64,000 bases of DNA, taken from NCBI GenBank assembly GCA_963513935.1, contig OY740768.1:60566004-60630003 (forward strand), read 5' to 3'. Positions within the stretch are counted from its first letter, which is position 1, and each line of letters begins with the position of its first letter. A program made the position numbers and the translations under genes. The notes under the pieces are model-generated. The model was not told the origin of the DNA and did no database searches. It saw only the letters and a program-made list of their open reading frames with translations. Source of the stretch: Aphrophora alni (taxonomy: Eukaryota; Arthropoda; Insecta; Hemiptera; Aphrophoridae). Of this stretch, positions 1 to 12,380 are shown one piece after another.

Positions 1-1002
1 TTTATAAAATGTTTAAACCAAAGTAAAATAGAGTTTTGATTGAATATTTGTTTAACTTAGTAATTTAATGCATCAAATTACATAGGTCGAGGAACTGAGA
101 AAGTCAAAATAATGGAATTTTTCAATGGAATTAATTTTCTTCTTATAGTAATGTGATACACGAACTGGAGATGGGTGGTTTCATGTTAATATTAGGTGTG
201 ATTTGCTGTAGGGAGTGATACATGAAAGCAAATATTTTGTCTATTATCAGATTTTTAAAACTCCCTTAGCCACATGCTGAGCTCTTATACTACTAATCAG
301 CTGTAATAATTTAAGTTTTTAAGTTTAGATTCTCTAGGATAATACACAAAGGTAAAATAACCATAAAATAGAGTTATTTTTGTTGCATATTTAGTACTTT
401 AATTTTGTTAGCTATCATCAGGTCTTTTGTAACTAATCTGAACTGTCTTTAAATGAAACTGAAAGGATTATATTCCATATGTGTGGGTGACAGAGAGTAC
501 CTACTGTTGACATGAACCAGCTAATTTATTCAATGCAAATTTTCCAGACAGGCTGCAAAACAAAATCAAAAGTAACATTCCACACCCAAATCCCATACTT
601 ATTGGTGAGGGTACTCTGATGTGGCTCAAATTTTACAGGTGGTTTTTATCTTGAATAAATCGCTACCAACCAAAATTTCAAGTCTCTATCTCATAAGGAA
701 GTCTCAGTCGTCAATTAGTGAAAAATGCCAATTTTTGAAATTAGACTGAAAAATTTCCTTTTCTCTCTCTCTAAAAAACGTATTTTTTGGTAAAAATTAA
801 AAATTAAAATAGTCATAATCAATAGAAAATTTTACAAGGAATCCAATGCTGATAGAATTTTTGAGCCATCTTTTAACGCATGCGCAGTAGATTTAAAAAA
901 CTGTTATTTGTCTTTAAAATGCATAACTCTAAAACATATTATACAGTTTTATAAAGTATAATGTGTTGCCTTGGACTGTTTAATATATAATATAGTTAAT
1001 TA
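1..1002. other. AT-rich non-coding DNA
   Basis: No coding region or recognisable element was seen. A NRF1-like GCATGCGCAG motif lies near position 879, but it is isolated and probably meaningless. Confidence 0.5.
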
Positions 1003-1090
1003 CCTTAGAGGTTGTCCTCAGTTCGTATTATAGTTTGGCGAAACAGCGCTGTAGCCAAACTATAATACGGACTGAGGACAATCTCTAAAG
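1003..1090. repeat. Near-perfect hairpin (inverted repeat, arms about 37 bp)
   Basis: The left arm (about 1003-1039, ending AGTTTGGC) and right arm (about 1054-1090, beginning GCCAAACT) are reverse complements with only about three mismatches. The loop contains a second small palindrome, ACAGCGCTGT. AT-rich flanks (TAATATATAATATAG and TATATTATATTATA) extend the symmetry loosely. This could be a tiny foldback MITE or a hairpin RNA precursor. No target duplication could be fixed. Confidence 0.8.
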
Positions 1091-4000
1091 TATATTATAT
1101 TATACAGACAAGGATTTAGATCAAATTTTCAGGAAAAGTAGTTGAAAGTCCATACTTTGAAATAGTAATATAGAAATTTTGGGTATTTTGAGTTTTTGAA
1201 CAATATATTTACAAAATAGTCCGATAATTAGATTTTTGCAACGATTCCCTGCAGTTTTTGTGTTTTTGTCCAGAAAATATTTTAATTCATGCTCGAATAA
1301 ATATACGGTTACAATCAAATGTATTAAAAATATAAGATTTTTTTGGGGAATAAATTAATTTTTGTTTTCAATTTTTTTTTTTTTTTACATACATTGATAA
1401 AAGTAGTATTTTTGGTTGAAGGAAATTTACCACAGAAAATGACAAAATGTTTCCATTTTACTGTAGTATAAAATTTTGAGCTTTATTCTTACAAATAAAA
1501 TATAAAATATTACACAACTCTGGTTTTTAGTTTTTTTGCTAATTTTTTCCCAATAATCCTTTAATATTTCAACAATTTTTTGTACGATTAAATCAAAATT
1601 TATCTGATTATTTAACTATAGTTTGATTCATTGAACATAGTATTTTCGAACTCTCGCCCCTTTACAGAATTGAGTTCTGTAATACCTTAGATGGCAAAAT
1701 TAATGTCAAACTGAATTTTGTTACATATTATTTGTTTGCTACATTCATTCTAAATAGTAATGTAAATAGTTATGGCTGTTGAATTTGGAATGATGAGAGA
1801 GGCTCACACTCAGCAATCACAGTCAATAAATATTTGAGCAGGATTATCGGTAACAGTGTCAAAGGCCTAACAGATGGCAGTTTGACTAGTAATTTTCATA
1901 ACATATATACAGGGATTTTAGAACTATTGTCTCATATTTTAGAGGATTTTTCCTGGGTTGAAGTAAACAAAGAAAAATTATAAGAGACAAAAAACTTTCC
2001 CTTTTGAATGACAAACAAAATGGTTTTTGTATTTTAACTGTAGCTCAAAGGATAATCAAAATATTGTCAAAACACTGAAAACATAATTTCTTGGCAATTA
2101 TCTACAATACCCAAAATAAGGGTAAAACCAAAGTATTTTTGAACTATGGTGTCTCTTAATAGTAATAATAAAATACATTGCTTAGTTTACCATGTTTTAT
2201 TGTCAAAGTTGCTCATTGTATCATTCACCTTGCAGATGGCATTGTAATTTACAAGTAAAGCCGAAGTTAAGAGTGTGAATATATTCTAACACTTATAGAT
2301 AGATGTATAAACTTGAACAAACTTTCAAAATATGTTGTATTTTGTATATATTTCAAAATATAATGCTGCTCATTTGCTGATTTTGGGTCCCAGGTCTCAA
2401 TCTTGTTGCAATAGCTATATTATAAAGGAAATTCATCAACATGTAGGCTACCATGGAAATTGGTCTAGTAGAACTATAGTAGAATAAGATTTCTTTACTT
2501 GAACATTTGAACAATATCAATACCAACAATAATTATTTGATTGAACGTATAATAACAATTTATACAATTGGTTTTATTTTCAATGCTGTTTTATTATTAA
2601 TTAACATACATTTTATTAACTTGTTTATGGTCTTACTTAATCCCCCTTTTTATCCTACAATAAGCCAGGTTTTCATTAAATTTGATAGATCTAAACTAAC
2701 ACATTAAAGGTTAAGAGATTAAAGCATATTCATATTCATACAATCAAATTACACAAAAGATTAACGAATTTCAGTGTGAGTAGGATCCGAAATGTACATA
2801 AAAATATATATAGCCTAGGCATAAATTCATTTTTTATTGTTGGGAAGGTGAAATTTATTCAAAAATAAATAAATTTTATGTAATTTTGTTATTTTTGGAC
2901 TTGTGATACTTCTGTATGTATAATCCGCATAATGTCTATAAAAGAACATGGCACCAAACATTTAGTTTTAAAAAAATTGAAAATTTAGATCGATGAGAGA
3001 TTTGGTATGAGATATGTTAGCTCTACTTAAAATATAAATAATACAACAAAACCAAAGTAGAGTAAACATAATTAGTAAGTTAAAAGTTAGCACACAGTCT
3101 ATTTGAGCGTGCCTAGCTACATTTATTACAGAACCATCACTCTCTTTTGTATTGGAAGTCTATCCCCTGCATGTCATCACTAATAAGAGTCTAGATAACT
3201 CTAAAATATTGACTACAGGCTGAATTTAGTGGACATAAAGTCAATACATTGTTTTAAGCACAATACTGTTTCTTATTTGCAACCTATTTTACTTTAAAAA
3301 ACTGATAAAAGACATTTGTATAGTTTTTCTCACTTTAACAAGTTCATAAAAAATATGTATCTTTCATTGTTCTCAAATGTACAGATTTTGAAAAATCATA
3401 GTTTGTTACCCTTATGGAAATAAACAGAAGAATAAGGGTTAATAGAATGATGGATATCATACCTTTTTTGAGTGTGAGAGATGGAGAATGGGAAAGCAGG
3501 GACTGGGGAAAGAGGTTGGTTTTCTGACCCCAGAAAATATTGTAGAGGTTATGCTCAGCAGTAAAAAACAGTGGAATATAATATCTACATATATTGCAAG
3601 GGTCTTGACAGTTAAAGAAGCATGAAGAACATGAGAGACAGAGACAACTTCATTCTTGATAACTAGAAGATATCATACAGGAGGTCTAAGGTAAACTGAA
3701 TCCATCTTGAACTAATGCTAATTAAAGTGGTTCTGAGGTGGTGAGTCAAGAGGAAAAAGAGGATGTTTTTTAGTCAACAAGAGTCTGACACAACCCTGAG
3801 GGTGAGAAAAGGCCATGCAGGTTTTTTCTTCTTTATATATAAAAAATAATTAGGGTTTGATTCCATTCTTAAAAGGGATGTGGAATGATTACTTCATCTT
3901 TGTCTTAGATTAAATTATCTTATGTCATTTACTTTTTTATGTTTTTCTAACAACATTAAAGTTTTACATGTAAAACTCCATTAATACCAACTCTGAAAGT

Positions 4001-4259
4001 TGATTAGAGTATGATTAAAATTATATTACAAATGTGAAAGATTAGTTGAATTATTAGTAACATGACAGATATGAATTAATATTGTAGTAAGACTTTTTTG
4101 TCTATCATATGATTATGCATCTCTGAAATTCTACAGTTATTTACAATAAGAAACTGGGCTAAGCAAGAAATTAGAAGATATTTTTATTGTATTAAATTCA
4201 GGGTTTAATTAGGTGTATAATATTTTCTGTATCAAGCAGACCCTCTGTAGAAATTCCTT

Positions 4260-4261
<2 letters not shown>
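1091..4261. other. AT-rich non-coding DNA
   Basis: No supportable gene. Short open frames here (for example 2507-2707) look like chance. About 3460-3830 is purine-rich on the + strand and may be an old element remnant, but no motif identifies it. Confidence 0.5.

Positions 4262-4301
<40 letters not shown>
4262..4301. repeat. (TA)n microsatellite
   Basis: An uninterrupted TA dinucleotide run of about 40 bp. Confidence 0.95.
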
Positions 4302-4303
<2 letters not shown>

Positions 4304-4859
4304 CTTTGTATATATTGTAATGTTTTTGTAATTATATTGTTCTTAAAATATTTTTATAATAAAATAAACTAGATGAAATAGGATTTGGTTTGAAAATTAC
4401 ATTGGATACATGAAACGAACCGGATAAAGTAATTAAAAATAAGAAATAATTTTAAATTATTCACAATTTGTAGTACAAAATGGCTGTTAATATATATAGC
4501 CAACAATGGCTGTTAATATAACATTTATGAATTGTCTTAAAAATGAAATTTGAGGAGACATGTTTTAAAATATCAGTAAGTGATTTTACTACTTGTGGGG
4601 TTTCTTAACATGGAACAAAATCTTATAAGAGAACTGAGATGTAAAGATAGTTGTAAAGACTGGTAAAAAAAGGAAAAATAATTATATAAAAGATATCCAA
4701 ATGAAACTATGAATAACTAGTAGCAATATCATATCAAAAAATGTACGATGAGGGCATAGTGTCCAGGATGGGAATTAAAGTGTACAACTGGAATCGAATA
4801 AGCAATTCACCAGTTTGAAATGAAAGTAGTAATAGTAGTGTTTGGGGATGAAATGAATT

Positions 4860-5211
4860 GGAACCTCTAGAGTTTTATTGTGTACCTCTAATTCTTCTAA
4901 GACACGGAGCTCCTGTCTATAGAAGTCCCTACAGCCCAAACTCCTTTAGTAAGTTTAGCACATAGATATCTCTTCTACATCAATACGGTAGTCTCCCAGA
5001 CTTTAAGTCCTTTTGTGTATTATTAGACCCCATTCGAGTAATAGATAGTGTAGGGTCTCCCCCACATCTTGGTCAAATCTGCAGGTTCTATAATTTTCTT
5101 TTAGGATCTTTCTAAGATGTTTCCTGAGTCTACAATGTCCCGATAGAAACACTGTCAGCATTTTCAGTTTATTTCTACTTAGTCTAATGTATGCTCTTCT
5201 CCTGTTATAAT
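4860..5211 (-). pseudogene. 3' tail of non-LTR retrotransposon (split by LTR element)
   Basis: Read on the minus strand, 5211 to about 5060 gives RLSRNKLKMLTVFLSGHCRL, which resembles the region after RNase H in jockey-type ORF2 proteins (a leucine-rich stretch, GHCRL, then a Cys-containing tail). Stops and degenerate sequence follow. It is colinear with the RNase H fragment that resumes at 13944, on the far side of the LTR element, so the two pieces were one element before that insertion. The lower boundary is approximate. Confidence 0.7.
5208..5211. repeat. Left target-site duplication TAAT of LTR element
   Basis: TAAT immediately precedes the left LTR and recurs immediately after the right LTR (13944-13947). 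A 4-bp duplication is typical of Ty3/gypsy-type integrases. Confidence 0.8.
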
Positions 5212-6774
5212 TGTAATATTTCTTTAAAAGGAGGTGATGTAGTTACTTTAATTATTTATAATTATCTTATTAAATTGCTCGACTAGGGCGCCAGGTATCC
5301 TTAACATACCAATTTTGAAAAAAGAATGAATTTAAATATTTAAAAGAAAGAAAAAATATCTGGGGGTCGTAAGTTCTTTTCACAGTGTACTTACAGTGAT
5401 ATTTGGTATTTAATGAAAACACTTGTCTCTGAAATGTTAACATAAAGATTTATTAAACTATTAAAGAAACATCCTACAAATTATTATTAACAACAAAAAA
5501 ATCATATTATAAATACTAGTTATCCTTTTTAATTTCAATAACAAATTATGAATTTATATTTCCTTTATTTCTTTCTTTCAAATTAATTAATTTTATCTTT
5601 AAAAATGCTTTTACCAATAAAATTGTTGCAACAGGAATTTACTTTTTATTTAAATTTAAATCATTATAAAGATCTCAGATGGAGATTTACTTCAATTATT
5701 AAAATTTTTATTATTTTATCTATCAATTTATTTCCTTTTAAAATATTTATGAAACAGATTAAAAAATTTAAACATGTATAGCAAAATATATCAAAACATA
5801 ATATAAATACTTAGTCCTAATTTAACATATGGTGTTTATACCAGAACACCCATTTGCACTAAAATTGTCCAAAGATATTAATTCCAGATGTCCTGAGACT
5901 TGTAGATTACAGCAAGCGTTGTTTTCTGAAAAGTTCATGTTTCGAATATTCACCCAGCACTCTAGGAATGTTATTTTTTTTTTTGTACGACAATCATAAC
6001 ATTCATCATTAATAAAAGAATGTTCACTTCGATACAAAGTTTTTTGCCACGTGCTAAACGATCCGTTTAAGACACTCATTTACAGTACATAGTCTCTTAT
6101 TCTTTGAAATCTTATAAATTCGAGTGTTCATTAAGTTTCTTTTTTTTATATTCACCGTCTAATTAAATACTTTATACTAATTTTCTCATAAATATTGTTT
6201 GTCACTTAGAATACAGTAAGTCTATTACTTTCAAACACGTTTACATTGTCATTAGAAGCGTCCATTATCACTTCCTATCCATTTTCTGCTAAATTAGTCT
6301 CTACTTGAGACAAAAATTAAATCTATTACTTTTTAGATAAAACAAACTTGTAATTAAGAACTCTACATTTCACACAACCTTACTCCTCAAAGCCTTACTA
6401 GACTCTCAAAAACACAACCATTCTCCACCAAGCTCTGATCTAGACTTTTTTAGAAACAGCCTGTCACTCCTAACGCTGGACTCAGACTGCTGTAACCATG
6501 AGGCAAATTCTTACTTCCGAAAAACGTTCCTTCCGGTCACTGTTCAACATTTTACCGCACTGCCGTAAAATACACATATTTTACATAATAAAACAAACAA
6601 ACTAAATTACATTAAAATTAAACATAATAATTCATATTGTTGTCTTGAAAATCCATTTTTCTTTTATTAATGAAGTTACTACATTTAATTTATTATTTGA
6701 ATCTCTTATCTGTTTGGCTTAACCGCGTCTTTTAAATGAGTCTATATTAAAATCTGACTTTTCACATTGTCACA
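5212..6774 (-). repeat. 3' LTR (sense strand minus)
   Basis: This is the left copy of the 1563-bp LTR, matching 12381-13943 at a constant offset of 7169. In element orientation it begins TGTGACAATGTG and ends AAATATTACA. An 85-codon minus-strand frame at 5822-6079 is carried identically in both LTRs. It is probably chance, since it resembles nothing I recognise. No clear polypurine tract precedes the LTR; the adjoining sense sequence is CTTGTGGGGTTTT. Confidence 0.95.
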
Positions 6775-9700
6775 AAAACCCCACAAGGTTTGTATTTCAA
6801 TACAGGTATTGGAATACAAAGCTTTTATATATATATATTTCAAATCGAGAAAGAAAAAAAATTTTTTAATGGATGTTCAAGACATTTCATTTCAGAAGCT
6901 AAGGACCTCATGAAAGAAAATAAGTATCCCTAGTATACTTAATTTAAGAAAGATTCTCTTTTTACATAAAAAATTAAAATCTATTTGCTAAAATCCTATT
7001 TCACTATCTCAATTTGTTTGAGTCATCATAACTCATGTAAAAAAAAATAATGCGAATCAATTAGTGCTAAGTCTTATCTCTATTTATACAATAAAACCCA
7101 TCATCAGTTTCCTTTCCAACCTCGTTGGCTGAAACTTTCCATCAACATTTTTTGTTGACAGGATCCCGTCACTCAAAGCTTATCTCCCAGACAGCCGTCT
7201 ATATACTTTTTCTCGTCTCATCCTCTTTGCCAAGACGACATTTCTACATCCTTTGAAAATCTACATCCATCTCACACTATTCATCTAAATCATTTTTTAA
7301 CTTAACACAATTTAAATTTAAAACCTCTCATTTTCAATTAACATTTTTACGAAAATTATTTACTTATTACTCAACATTACTTCAATTCACTTTAAAACTT
7401 TTCAATTCAGACTTTATATTATTATTTATTTTAGTTTAAATCCAATAACTATTTATTCTTACTTAAAATCTCAATTCTCCTGTATCTTGCTGGGATAACA
7501 TGTTAGCTACTGATTTTACAATTACAAAAAACTCTTTTCTTCAACTAAAATTCAAAATATAACATCATTATTATCAAAAAAAAATAAAATTACTTACAAA
7601 ACTCATCTATTTATTTCAAAATTACCTCTTTACAATTGTTTCATCTTTCAGTATCCTATCTTAAAATTATTTCCATCTTATCTTTCATTTTTTTAATAAT
7701 CAAAGTTGCATTAATCCCCAAAAAACCTCTTTATCATTCATTTATCCCTTTATCTCAACGTAGCTTCCTTTAAAAAATCATGATAACCGTCGTTTATTCG
7801 CAGAATTCCTCAAATCTCCCTTTATCTCATTAAAAATCGTCGCATATTTCCTTTATTTCATTAAAATCGTCGTATATTTCCTTTATTTCATCGCAGTACT
7901 CAAAAAACCTCTTAAAAACTAAAAAATTAACCATCAATGCAACTTAACTACCTTCTTTATAAAAGTTTATTAACAGAACAACTTCATTTTAAATACCACT
8001 TTACTCAACAATTCTGTAAAGTCATCATCTTCATATAAAAACTCAAAAATTCTTTCATTTAAATTACTTCATTAAAATCTCCCTTGTCATCAATCACTTA
8101 AATACAAAAAACTTATAAAAAATAAAAAATTATCATTGCTTTCCCAGCTAACACCGTATTTCATCAAAATCTTTAGACACCTTTATCAAATAACTGCTTA
8201 ACATCATTTATTATTTCAAATTCCATTATTATTTATTTAAAAAACACTACTTATTTATCCTTTCTATCAAATTCATTAAAATCTCTCTACTTATTATTAA
8301 TTTATTACTCCTTCCTTTAAAAAACAAAAACTTAACCTCCTTTACTCATCATTTAACATCAAAAAAAAAAACTTAAAAACTTTATTATTATCTGTCTTGG
8401 CAAAACTCACATAAATTCTCAAACTTTAAACAACTATTCTTCATATTCACAAACCACAAATCATTTAAAGCTAACTATTTTTCATCTTATCATCTAATAA
8501 TCCTTAAAATTTAAAACATCAAAACATACAACTTATCGTTTTACAATTTAACATCTAATTACCTATTCTAATCACCTAATCAACATTTTTACAATTTTAC
8601 AGAACTTTTCGTTTCATTTCAAATAAAAACTCCCTTCCTGTCACGTCCGGTTTATTTCTAGGCTTTGTTTCTTAACAAACCCCCTCCTTCTTCATACAAA
8701 AATAAGAACCCTTCGTTCTTACCTGAACTTCTTCTACTAAATTTCTGTATTTCTCAACACAAAATAAGAACTCTTTGTTCTTTAAACTTCTCAAAATTGT
8801 CAAAGTTTTAACTATATTTCATTTACATAAGTCGTATGACAATTTTTTTGTTTTTATTTTTTGTATTTTGTTTTTTCTTATTTTATTTTTCAAAACTCGA
8901 CCGGGGTTTATTACAGTCACAGTAATTGAATTATACTCCTCTATGCTTATAATAAAGCCCTGTCGAACGTCGATTAATAAAACCCTCCAACGTTCCATTT
9001 TTATTTTGTTTTTTATTTATACCTTTTTTATTTGATTTTTTATGAATTTTTTGTTTATTTTATGCATTTGACCTCCTACTTACCCCACTACAGTCCTTCT
9101 GACCATCTACTTTATACCGTGCATACTTCAAATTGCTCTTTGGACTCTTACACAAAGCAACATGTTGTGACGTTGAAATGTGCAGTGGTTGAATGCAATA
9201 TCCCTACTAAATTCAAGATAAAGCCCAAAACACATCCCTATTCCACAACACGCTCTCCATGTAGTCCCAGAATGCCTTATTCTTGCGAATAAAACATTCT
9301 ATTATTACTACATAAACGCTCAGCCATCCACCCAAATGTTCATGTACTCCTTAAATGCATCTACTCGAAGAAAATTTTAAAATTCATAAAAAATTTCATT
9401 AAAATTGTTTCATCCGAAGTTGAAATAATGTTTATTTTACCAATCTTATTATTAGCATCGTCGATTTTCTGTTTATGTGATCCTTTCTAGATGTTATTAT
9501 TCAAATTCAAAAAGAAAATTTTATTTTTAAAACTTATTCTAAGTTTTTTACTTAGAAATTTTACCTTCAATACTATTAAAGTTATTTAAGTAATCTACTT
9601 TTGTTCTTGTATACTTTATTTAAAGCCAATTATCCTTTATTTACGTAATTTTTATTTGAAAACGCAAGTTAATTCCCGATTATACGTCAAAAGTTTTTCA

Positions 9701-10435
9701 TTTTCAGAACGATAATTCTGTCACACGCTGTATCTCGTCTTAATGTCATGCAAAGGAATTCTAGGCCTGGTTTAAGCATAAACAAGTCCCCTCGATATGA
9801 GACAATCCTTATCTGTCTACTGATAAGACATGAAACCCTTTTGGTTCCAATACGATCTGCAAATGAATTTCAACTCTCTCGTCACATTTTATTGAATATT
9901 TAATATTGAATCCACCTACTTAATATTGCATATCCTTTCCTCAACACTACACGGGATCTTTGCCTCGAATTAATCTGCTTTATCTTAACACGTAAAGTCA
10001 ATATTTATCTTAGTATAAACAACGCTCGGTTATTCACTAACAACCTTGCAGCTCCAATGATCCTCTCATCTAGCTAATCTGTTTTCGTCACGTTTTCTAA
10101 ATATTAAGATCTTAATAAACATATAAAGTTGTTTACTGCTATAATCCAGCGTCTTTACTTTACAAATACCTAAACGTTTTCTAAAACTAAACTCTTAATA
10201 TTTTACGCTTGGCTAATAATTATTTTCTATATTTTTGTCTTAGCTTACAAAATTCATTAGTACACACAAATTATTAATATTCATAACTCTTAATCATTTA
10301 TTATCAAACTTAAACTTACTTATTAACAAAATCTTAACTACTTTTTATTAATTATTTTAAAAATCAAGTCCGTGTGTTTATAAAATGTCCTTACATTTAT
10401 TTATTCATTCCAAATTTCAATTTATTATGACTCAA
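6775..10435 (-). other. LTR element interior lacking pol; strongly strand-skewed
   Basis: About 3.6 kb lie downstream of the gag-like ORF, where pol would normally be. No frame longer than about 86 codons exists, and those present (8775-9292, + strand) look like chance. G is very scarce on the + strand, especially about 7260-8640, while C is frequent; the sense (minus) strand is therefore C-poor. No RT or integrase motif was seen, so this may be a long non-coding filler or a fully eroded pol. Confidence 0.7.
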
Positions 10436-12232
10436 TTATAAATCATACATTTTTTTTCGATGGTTCCCAGATTGGTGAAAGATTTTAAAATACATGATTG
10501 AATTTTTTAACACATTTTTAATGTTAAATACTTCTGTCCACAGGGACAGTTTGTCTTGCCCAGTCATCACAACAGACTCTTTCCTAACAAAGGATCCCAC
10601 TTCGTTATTGTCTCGGAGTGTTGACAAAATACCTTTCTCTTTCTCCCTTACAGACATATCTACACTTCTCTTTCTCTCAAACATCTTAGAATCCAATGAC
10701 CTAATTTCAACATCTGTTCGTTCAGGAATTCTAACCCCACCATTCTTATACACTAGTACAAAGCCTTCTTTTACTATTTCTACATTTTTACTGTCAAGAT
10801 TATATTTAAAGTTAGATTTCTCACAAAAACTTTTAATTTCTTGTTCTTGGGTTTGAAAGATACTCTTAAATTTTATCATTACATAATTTTCAAACTCTAC
10901 ATTTTTATGACCCACTTGTTTTTTAAAATAAACAGCTGATACCTTCGTTATTAGATTATTTACTTTTACTTTGTTTTTCAAATTACTTATACCTATTCCA
11001 ACCCCACTAGACATATTAATTTCAACGTTATTTGCTGTTTCTAGATTTACCTTGTTACCTAACCCATTATTCATTATTTTAGAAATTTCTTGAACACAAT
11101 CATTCACACAATCGTCTTCTATTATTATCAAATCATTTGACATGTTATTTATCTCATTAAAACTGTTAATTTCAATTTCAGCTATTGCTTGATTTAAATT
11201 GTTATCTAAATTATTAATATTTTCTACCAAAACACCTTCTACACTATTAATCTGTTCAAATTCTACTTTTTTCTCACAATAGCTTAATTCAAATTCTACT
11301 TTATTATTAGTTTCCATTACATTAATTTCCATTTTAAGATTCTGTTCAAATTTTACATAATTTGGTTTTAATTCAACCCTCATTTCTTCAAATTTTTTAC
11401 ACATTGCTTCTTTTAAATCTAAATTAGCTTGTCTTAGTTCTAATTTACTCTGTTTCAGGTCATTATCTATCTTATCAAGTTTGACATTATTCTGTTCAAG
11501 TTTAACATTGAAATTTTCCAGCTTAGTGTTAATTTCTAGCTTATTTTGATCAAATTTATTATTGAAGTCATCAAATTTATTATTTAAATCTTGCTTCAAA
11601 TCTACATTATTTTGTTCAATTTTATTATTTGTTTGTTTAATATCATTACTTATACATTCAAATTTCTTATCATTATCTCGTTTGAATTCTAAGCTATTTT
11701 TATCAAATTTTTTATCCATATCTAAACTAGTTTGTCGAAATCCTTTTACTAACATCTCATATATTTTTTCCATGCTCATACCTTGATCATTATTTTCTAC
11801 ACTCTCATCAATCCTAACTTCTTTGGTTACACTAACCTGCTCAATTACCCTAACCTCTTCAGCTCTTAATTCCTTATCTGAATTTTCTTCTACAATTTCT
11901 ACCCCTGGTGTTTCTACTAATTTTTTATTCATATCTTCACACTTTTCTTTACTATTTAGCATCCTATCACTATCAAACCCATTAAAATCCGAACCTGAAC
12001 TACTATTCGCGTTCACACTTGAACGTCTACTATTACTATTACTACTTATTTCTTGATCTAAAAAATTTTGTGCAAATTGTTCATTTGTTTGCTCATTACT
12101 TTGCGATTCCTTCTCTAAATTATCAAAAATATCCCCTGTAAATTCCAATGGCTCTATATTATTTAAAGAATTTTGATTTCCTAACCCTACCTGTTCATCA
12201 CTATTATTTACATTTACAATTTCTGACTCCAT
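10436..12232 (-). CDS. Gag-like coiled-coil protein of the LTR element (598 aa)
   Basis: This is the only long ORF of the LTR element. It starts with ATG 148 bp inside the 5' LTR boundary, the usual place for gag. Residues 1-150 are acidic and Asn/Ser-rich. About 155-330 consist of repeated K/E/N/D/L-rich units such as KFDQNKLEINTKLEN and KLDKIDNDLKQSKLE, and should form a long coiled coil. The C-terminal 200 residues are Lys/Glu/Val-rich. There is no CCHC zinc knuckle, no protease DTG or DSG motif and no RT motif. Because both LTRs are intact and the frame is open over 1.8 kb, the protein is probably still functional or only recently silenced. Calling it Gag is an inference from position and coiled-coil content, not from a recognised capsid fold. 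Confidence 0.7.
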   Translation of the reverse strand: MESEIVNVNNSDEQVGLGNQNSLNNIEPLEFTGDIFDNLEKESQSNEQTNEQFAQNFLDQEISSNSNSRRSSVNANSSSGSDFNGFDSDRMLNSKEKCEDMNKKLVETPGVEIVEENSDKELRAEEVRVIEQVSVTKEVRIDESVENNDQGMSMEKIYEMLVKGFRQTSLDMDKKFDKNSLEFKRDNDKKFECISNDIKQTNNKIEQNNVDLKQDLNNKFDDFNNKFDQNKLEINTKLENFNVKLEQNNVKLDKIDNDLKQSKLELRQANLDLKEAMCKKFEEMRVELKPNYVKFEQNLKMEINVMETNNKVEFELSYCEKKVEFEQINSVEGVLVENINNLDNNLNQAIAEIEINSFNEINNMSNDLIIIEDDCVNDCVQEISKIMNNGLGNKVNLETANNVEINMSSGVGIGISNLKNKVKVNNLITKVSAVYFKKQVGHKNVEFENYVMIKFKSIFQTQEQEIKSFCEKSNFKYNLDSKNVEIVKEGFVLVYKNGGVRIPERTDVEIRSLDSKMFERKRSVDMSVREKEKGILSTLRDNNEVGSFVRKESVVMTGQDKLSLWTEVFNIKNVLKNSIMYFKIFHQSGNHRKKMYDL

Positions 12233-12354
12233 TTTTATCTTACTATATTTAACACAAAAAATTTTTAAAAAAGAATCTTTCTTATTATTATAAAGAGAGT
12301 CCTTACCTTGATTTCAAGAATTCTCATTACCAAAATCACTGTTTATTTCGACTA

Positions 12355-12380
12355 AAAAGGCCCACAGTTGCGGCGACATT
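12355..12380 (-). promoter_or_regulatory. Primer-binding-site-like sequence next to the 5' LTR
   Basis: On the sense strand the LTR end ...ATTACA is followed by AA then TGTCGCCGCAACTGTGGGCC. This resembles the TGGCGCCCAACGTGGGG-type primer sites of insect gypsy elements but is diverged and lacks the usual TGG. It supports minus-strand orientation. The priming tRNA cannot be named from sequence alone. A splice-donor-like CAAGGTAAGG lies nearby (about 12305). Confidence 0.45.

Noticed and set aside
870..890. NRF1-like GCATGCGCAG (also near 62826)
   Set aside because: Only two isolated matches with no promoter context. They may lie in repeats.
5822..6079. 85-codon Cys-containing frame present identically in both LTRs (also 12991-13248)
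   Set aside because: Its duplication is explained by the LTRs. It is short, matches nothing I recognise and has no sign of being translated.
8775..9292. Two + strand frames in the LTR element interior
   Set aside because: They are antisense to the element, Phe/Leu-rich from a T-rich strand, and lack any motif.
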